Assembly: GCF_025145645.1 (NCBI RefSeq)
Contig: NZ_CP102252.1
Span: 2,232,001-2,296,000 of the forward strand
Direction: 5' to 3'
DNA: 64,000 nt
Source of the DNA: Alistipes senegalensis JC50
GTDB lineage: Bacteria; Bacteroidota; Bacteroidia; Bacteroidales; Rikenellaceae
A program made the translations under genes and the position numbers. The notes under the pieces were generated by a model, which saw nothing but the letters and a program-made list of their open reading frames with translations, was not told the origin of the DNA and ran no database searches. Positions 59,913 through 64,000 of this stretch are shown here, one piece after another. Numbering within the stretch: position 1 is the first letter of the stretch; each line of letters starts with the position of its first letter.

Positions 59913-61187
59913 TTACAAAACTTTCGCCGCCTCGTTGATCACTCCGTTGTCGAAGCTGTCGAGGTATATGTTCGTGGTTTCCAGATCGGCATGGCCGAGC
60001 ATCTGTGAAATCACCTCGCGCGGGATGTGGTTGCGCTGCAAGGTCATGGCCGCCGTATGGCGGGAAACGTAGCTCGTCAGGTGGAAATCGATTCCGAGTT
60101 CCTCGGCGAGCAGGCGCAGGTATTTCTGGTATTTGCTGTAACGGGTTCGAATGTGCATGTAGAGCCGCTCGCCCGTATAGCCGGAGCGGGTGACGATCGG
60201 CAGCAGGAAATCGTCCACGGTCGGCGAGGCCGCTTGCAGGCTCCCGATCAGTTGCCGGATCGCGGGCGTGATCTTGATCGAAATAGGTTTGACACCTTTC
60301 TGCCGCTTGATCTTCTGCCGCTTGTAGACGATATAGTCGCCGTCCTCCATCTGTTTGATATGGGCAGTCGTGAGCATCGCCATGTCGATGAATGATATGC
60401 CGTAACAATAGTAGGAGAATAGAAACAGCTTGCGGGCGTATTCGCATTGCGGATTGCTGGCCGTGCTGCTTTTGAGTTTCGACAGCTCGGCGGCAGGCAG
60501 GTAGCGTTTGGCGGTCGCCTCTTCGAGTTTGGAGACCTCGAACCCGCCCCGTCCGAACGGATAGGTCGCCGCCGAGCCGACACCCTCCGCATTGGCCCGG
60601 TTCAGAATGGCCCGCAACGCTTTGAAATAGAATTTACGCGTGTTGCCGCAACAGCCCCGCTTTTGAAGAAACATATCGAATCCCCGGACATAACGCAGGT
60701 CGATGTCGGAAAAGAGCCGTTGATCCAGCTTCCGGTCATAGCTTCTCAACATGTCCTGCTTCTGCTTATAGGTTTGGGAATTGCCGATATGCCCCGTCGC
60801 GTGCAGTTCCGCGATACGGTCGGTGAAATAGGCGTTGAACTTTCCCTGTTTGGAGGTGTTCAGAAAGGCGTCCTCGAACTGATTCAGCGTCCAGTCGATG
60901 CCTTCGATCTCGAAACGTTCGACGATCTCGCGGGCGCGGACCTTGTATTTCGCCAGCAGCGCATTGTCGGCTTCGCGTTGTTTATTCTCGGCTTTTTGCT
61001 CGGCTCCTTTCAGGTTGCGCAGGATGATGAATTGCTCGCCGGCCTCGTCCCAATATGCGGGATCGGCATAGAGGTCGAGTGCGATATATTTGCGCCGCTT
61101 GTTTTTGGTGATACACAGTCTGACCGCATAACGGCCGTTGCGGTCGGCTTTGTCGTGACGACGGAGAAACCGGATGGAATAAGCCAT
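59913..61187 (-). CDS. Tyrosine recombinase (integrase of element 2)
   Basis: Site-specific recombinase of 424 aa. It has an arm-binding N-terminus (MAYSIRFLRRHDKADRNGRY), a core-binding domain, and the catalytic part: YCYGISFIDMAML (first Arg replaced, as in element 1), YVSRHTAAMTL (His and Arg), MLGHADLETTNIYLDSF (His and nucleophile Tyr). It lies at the opposite end from that of element 1, and the two proteins are only distantly alike, yet both elements use the same tRNA site. Confidence 0.92.
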   Translation of the reverse strand: MAYSIRFLRRHDKADRNGRYAVRLCITKNKRRKYIALDLYADPAYWDEAGEQFIILRNLKGAEQKAENKQREADNALLAKYKVRAREIVERFEIEGIDWTLNQFEDAFLNTSKQGKFNAYFTDRIAELHATGHIGNSQTYKQKQDMLRSYDRKLDQRLFSDIDLRYVRGFDMFLQKRGCCGNTRKFYFKALRAILNRANAEGVGSAATYPFGRGGFEVSKLEEATAKRYLPAAELSKLKSSTASNPQCEYARKLFLFSYYCYGISFIDMAMLTTAHIKQMEDGDYIVYKRQKIKRQKGVKPISIKITPAIRQLIGSLQAASPTVDDFLLPIVTRSGYTGERLYMHIRTRYSKYQKYLRLLAEELGIDFHLTSYVSRHTAAMTLQRNHIPREVISQMLGHADLETTNIYLDSFDNGVINEAAKVL

Positions 61188-61821
61188 AGCTTTGCACAGT
61201 TTTTCTTCTTGATTCGCTGATAGTTATCGAAATGTCATACGACAAGCGAATGAAGATACTGTCAAAGCTGGATTCGATAGATCCGGCCGAAGCACTAACC
61301 GCCTACCCGAGAATTGCAGAGTATGATGCGATTACTAAATTGCCCATCTGTCGTAGACGGGGCAAAAATAATATGTCGATGAAGCGATTGCAAATATTTT
61401 TTGGTTTTAATTATAGACCTAATAATAAATCTGTACATTGTGTTGTCACAAACAGTGGATTCGCATTTGTATAGATAAAAATATCGAGATTTTGCAAAAA
61501 TCTCGATATTTTTAACAATTTACTCATAGCTTCGTTTATCAGGAATCAGTTAAAAGGTATAATTATTCGATTTGCATAATTCGAATCGAATATTTTTTCA
61601 GGAAAATATATTCTATGGCGAAGAGTATAAATCCATTCATCTGACCGAAAAGATCGCTCCGAAGTATTTTTGCGATTGAGTGGGCAGACGGCGCGTGGTA
61701 CACAAGTGGAACACGCGAAATCGCAACAACTCTCGATAATGGTAAGTTGCAACTCTTTGAAAGTATGTAAAATCCGCTGGAATATAGTTCGTTAAATTTA
61801 TTGGAAAAAGTAAAATTTAAT
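61188..61821. other. Right end of element 2
   Basis: No supported gene; an 80-codon open frame at 61232 has no family resemblance. A long perfect hairpin (ATATCGAGATTTT/AAAAATCTCGATAT, 61478-61512) and the arm motif at 61695-61711 lie here. Confidence 0.55.
61695..61712 (+). repeat. Arm-type motif, right end of element 2
   Basis: GTGGTACACAAGTGGAAC, one base different from 50230-50247. Confidence 0.6.
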
Positions 61822-61873
61822 TCTGGGGGGCGTGTGGTCGCTGGTTCGAATCCAGTCACCCCGACTGATGAAA
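61822..61873 (+). repeat. att copy 3 (tRNA-Pro 3' end), right boundary
   Basis: 52 bases identical to copies 1 and 2. It is followed by the terminator hairpin (61871-61906) that resembles the one behind copy 1. The chromosome resumes after it. Confidence 0.92.
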
Positions 61874-61906
61874 GGCTTGGTAATCTGATGATTGCTGAGC
61901 CTTTTT
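61871..61906 (+). terminator. Chromosomal tRNA-Pro terminator, displaced
   Basis: Stem AAGGCTTGG/CTGAGCCTT with T5; this was probably the original terminator of tRNA-Pro, now about 23 kb from it. Confidence 0.7.
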
Positions 61907-62002
61907 CGTTTGTGGGCTTTGAGAACGCGGGTAGGGCGGTTTAAGTGCGATGAATCGACCGTAAAGTCAACCGAATCCGATCCTGTGGCTGGTGGAGCAT
62001 TG

Positions 62003-62011
62003 CCCCCCCCC
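62003..62011 (+). repeat. Nine-base C tract upstream of the ECF sigma gene
   Basis: A run of C residues about 110 bases before the sigma-factor start, of a length that can slip during replication. No gene is seen in 61907-62121. Confidence 0.6.
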
Positions 62012-62121
62012 TCCCTCTGCATCGGAAAGCTCTGCTTTTTGTGTCTGTCATGGAAATTTCATCGGCTTCGGTTTGTCCGGTCCCATTTTTTTCATACCTT
62101 TATTCTCGCTTTTTCGCAACA

Positions 62122-62706
62122 ATGGACGCAACGAAGATACATGCATTGGGGACCGGAGACCGGGAGCTTTTCGACAGCCTGATACAGGAGTATTATCCCC
62201 GGCTGATGGGGTATGCCTGTATTCTGCTCGATGACGAAGCTGCCCGCGATGTCGTGCAGGATGTCTTTCTATACGTTTGGGAACATCGTTCCCGATTGAC
62301 TTTTTCATCCGGGATTCAGACCTATCTTTTCCGGGCATGCCATTCCCGCATGCTGAACAGCCTCAAGCGCAGCAAAAATTTCGCGGGAGGCGGTTCGCTG
62401 GATGCGCTCGCGCAGAGCGAGGCCGAGTGGCTCCGGGCCAATAACGACGATATAGTCCGTACGCTCTGCAACAAGGAGCTGCTCGAACGGGTGCTCGGCA
62501 TCATCGAGGAGCTGCCGGACAAGCGGCGGGAGGTTTTCCGGCTCTCATTTTTGCACGACATGTCGAACGCCGAGATCGCCGAACTGCTCGGGATGCCGCG
62601 TCGCACGGTCGAAGGGCATCTTTACTTGGCGCTGAAGTTCCTGCGGGGCCGGATTTCCGCCGAAGAATTGTTCGCTTTGATGTTGGCATCGATTCCCATG
62701 ATCTGA
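62122..62706 (+). CDS. ECF-type RNA polymerase sigma factor
   Basis: Product of 194 aa. Region 2 (FDSLIQEYYPRLMGYACILLDDEAARDVVQDVFLYVWEHR) with the DVVQDVF core, and region 4 (LPDKRREVFRLSFLHDMSNAEIAELLGMPRRTVEGHLYLALKFLRG) with its helix-turn-helix are typical. It belongs to the Bacteroidetes ECF group that pairs with FecR anti-sigma factors and SusC/TonB receptors. The start at 62122 fits the family; the frame is open further up. Confidence 0.93.
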   Translation: MDATKIHALGTGDRELFDSLIQEYYPRLMGYACILLDDEAARDVVQDVFLYVWEHRSRLTFSSGIQTYLFRACHSRMLNSLKRSKNFAGGGSLDALAQSEAEWLRANNDDIVRTLCNKELLERVLGIIEELPDKRREVFRLSFLHDMSNAEIAELLGMPRRTVEGHLYLALKFLRGRISAEELFALMLASIPMI

Positions 62707-62790
62707 GTTTTTTCAACGGATTTTCAAATAAATCCAGGATCGGCTGCGTAAATTCCGGTTCTGGATTGTTTATTCAGTAAAACGGCAACG

Positions 62791-63768
62791 ATGAAAACGA
62801 TCAGCCCTCAGAAAATTGTCGATTATCTCGACCGCCGCTGTGACGGACAGACCCGCAGTATGGTCGAGGAGTGGATGGCGCGAAGCGAGGAGAACCGGAA
62901 CGAGTTCTTTCGGATCAAACAGCTTTGGGCTTTGAAGAACACCTATAAACATGCTTCGGTCCCCGAGGTCGAAGGGGCTGTCCGCAGGATAAACCAGCAG
63001 TTGGACCAGCGCCGGCGTATCCGGCGGTTGCAGTATCTGGCCCGCACGGCGGTCGCCGCAGCGCTGCTTTTCGGGGCGGTACTGGCCGGGATCGGGATTG
63101 ACAGATACCGGGAGCGTTTCGAGTGGCATACGATCGCCAATACGGTTCCGGGCGAGGTGCTCGACTTCGTGCTGGACGACGGCACCCGGGTTTATCTGAA
63201 CCGGGGCGGGGAGCTCTCGTTCCGGGAGGATTTCGGCGCGCGCCGCCGCCGGGTGAAACTCTCCGGAGAGGCTTTTTTCGATGTCAAGTCCGATCCGGTC
63301 CATCCTTTCGTGGTCGAGACCCGGGGTGTACATATCCGGGTGCTGGGCACTTCGTTCAATGTCAAGGCGGGCGAGCGGATCGAAGCGACGCTCGAAAAGG
63401 GGCGCATCGCGCTCGAAAGCGCCTCGGGCGAGGAGCTGGCCACGCTGCGCCCGGGACAGCAGGCCGTGGTGGACGCCCGGAGCCGGCGTCTGCTGTCGGT
63501 CAGCGAGGTGCAGACGGGGAAATACACGGCCTGGCACTACAACCACAAGGTCTACGAATGTATCTCTTTCAGCGAGATCGTCGGCCTGATCGAGGAGCGT
63601 TACGACGTGTCGGTCATCTATGACCCCTCGTCGTTCGACGATACGGCCTACCGCCTGGTCGTGGGCAACAACGAACCGCTCGGACAGATGCTCGATATAC
63701 TGAATCTGATCGTACCGATCGAATACACCGTTCAGGACCGGCGCGTCCTGATCAAACGCAAACGCTGA
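62791..63768 (+). CDS. FecR-family anti-sigma factor
   Basis: Product of 325 aa. The cytoplasmic N-terminus (ISPQKIVDYLDRRCDGQTRSMVEEWMARSEENRNEFF) binds the sigma factor, one membrane helix follows (TAVAAALLFGAVLAGIGI, about residues 87-104), then the periplasmic FecR domain (PGEVLDFVLDDGTRVYLNRGGEL, GEAFFDVKSDPVHPFVVETRGVHIRVLGTSFNVKA) and a C-terminal secretin/TonB-short-N-like domain (YECISFSEIVGLIEERYDVSV). It keeps the adjacent sigma factor inactive until a TonB receptor signals. Confidence 0.94.
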   Translation: MKTISPQKIVDYLDRRCDGQTRSMVEEWMARSEENRNEFFRIKQLWALKNTYKHASVPEVEGAVRRINQQLDQRRRIRRLQYLARTAVAAALLFGAVLAGIGIDRYRERFEWHTIANTVPGEVLDFVLDDGTRVYLNRGGELSFREDFGARRRRVKLSGEAFFDVKSDPVHPFVVETRGVHIRVLGTSFNVKAGERIEATLEKGRIALESASGEELATLRPGQQAVVDARSRRLLSVSEVQTGKYTAWHYNHKVYECISFSEIVGLIEERYDVSVIYDPSSFDDTAYRLVVGNNEPLGQMLDILNLIVPIEYTVQDRRVLIKRKR

Positions 63769-63909
63769 CCCGGAAGAAATCGCGCGACCGATGATAATTT
63801 TTGAAGAAACCCAAACGGAAATGCCTATGACGACAGCCTGACTTGTACCGCGGGAGAGATCCCGACCGTCTCATCCGAAATCCAATCTTAAACCTTAAAA
63901 TCTCACTAT

Positions 63910-64000
63910 ATGAATTACATTCCGAACGTCGCCCGCAAGGGCGCGGCGGGTACGCTGTTGCCTGTTCGAAACGGTGTCGGGAGGCTGCGGACAGTGCTGG
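63910..64000 (+). CDS. Start of a probable SusC/TonB-dependent receptor (cut by window end)
   Basis: An ATG at 63910 opens a frame to the end of the window (MNYIPNVARKGAAGTLLPV, then NGVGRLRTVL). Its position after an ECF sigma/FecR pair makes a SusC-type receptor the best guess, since those three genes are normally in this order. The 30 residues visible are too few for sequence proof. The 141 bases before it hold no recognised signal. Confidence 0.5.
   Translation, partial: MNYIPNVARKGAAGTLLPVRNGVGRLRTVL

Larger units (their letters stand above)
50110..61873 (-). mobile_element. Integrative element 2 in tRNA-Pro
   Basis: Bounded by att copies 2 and 3 (identical over 52 bases). The integrase lies at the right end on the minus strand. 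A motif GTGGTACACAAGTGG occurs once near each end (50230-50244 and 61695-61709) and is absent from element 1, so the two elements have separate arm sites and integrases. It carries a replication/excision module, an AbiE toxin-antitoxin pair and a cluster of envelope proteins; no conjugation genes. Confidence 0.85.

Overview
The window comes from a high-GC member of the Bacteroidales, most likely Alistipes or a close relative. The evidence is the promoter grammar (TTTG, 19-20 bases, then TAnnTTTG, seen before many genes with no E. coli-type -35/-10), typical Bacteroidetes gene families (DUF4954, BspA-type surface proteins, ECF sigma/FecR pairs, tyrosine recombinases of the IntDOT type) and the trpBEGDCFA gene order. 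The genus is an inference from gene content and base composition.

Bases 1-38,990 are chromosomal core. Mostly on the minus strand are infC-thrS, pdxA, a trxB-rnz-rRNA/tRNA methyltransferase operon with stop/start overlaps, a four-gene kinase / DUF4954 / vWA / pseudokinase operon of unknown function, slyD, gcvP, a YccF-domain membrane protein preceded by a strongly structured leader RNA, and a nucleoside kinase. Then come (plus) a 5'-nucleotidase-type lipoprotein, rpsA, a DKNYY-repeat protein and an EamA transporter; (minus) rpsF-rpsR-rplI and thiL; (plus) adk and a complete trp operon. The trp operon has a leader peptide with three consecutive Trp codons and an attenuator, but its trpC lacks about 60 internal residues. 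rpsT, tRNA-Glu and an iron/cobalamin-type ABC importer follow.

Bases about 38,937-61,873 are two AT-richer integrative elements in tandem, both in the 3' end of tRNA-Pro(GGG). Three copies of the tRNA 3' end (near 38,937, 50,110 and 61,822) bound them. Element 1 (about 11.2 kb) carries an integrase at its left end, a ParB-like protein, three 71-bp repeats in an origin-like region, a replication-initiator gene interrupted only by TGA codons, a histidine-kinase/receiver pair, two small coupled genes and a large collagen-like/BspA surface lipoprotein with a long structured leader. Element 2 (about 11.7 kb) carries a small FtsZ-C-domain-like protein between direct repeats, a cluster of membrane and secreted proteins including a MORN-repeat protein, a VirE_N/primase-like gene with DUF6291 and excisionase-like partners, an IS1595-type zinc-ribbon protein, an AbiEi/AbiEii toxin-antitoxin pair and an integrase at its right end. 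Neither shows relaxase or conjugation genes.

From about 61,874 the chromosome resumes with an ECF sigma factor, a FecR-type anti-sigma factor and the first codons of what is probably a SusC/TonB-dependent receptor, cut by the window end.
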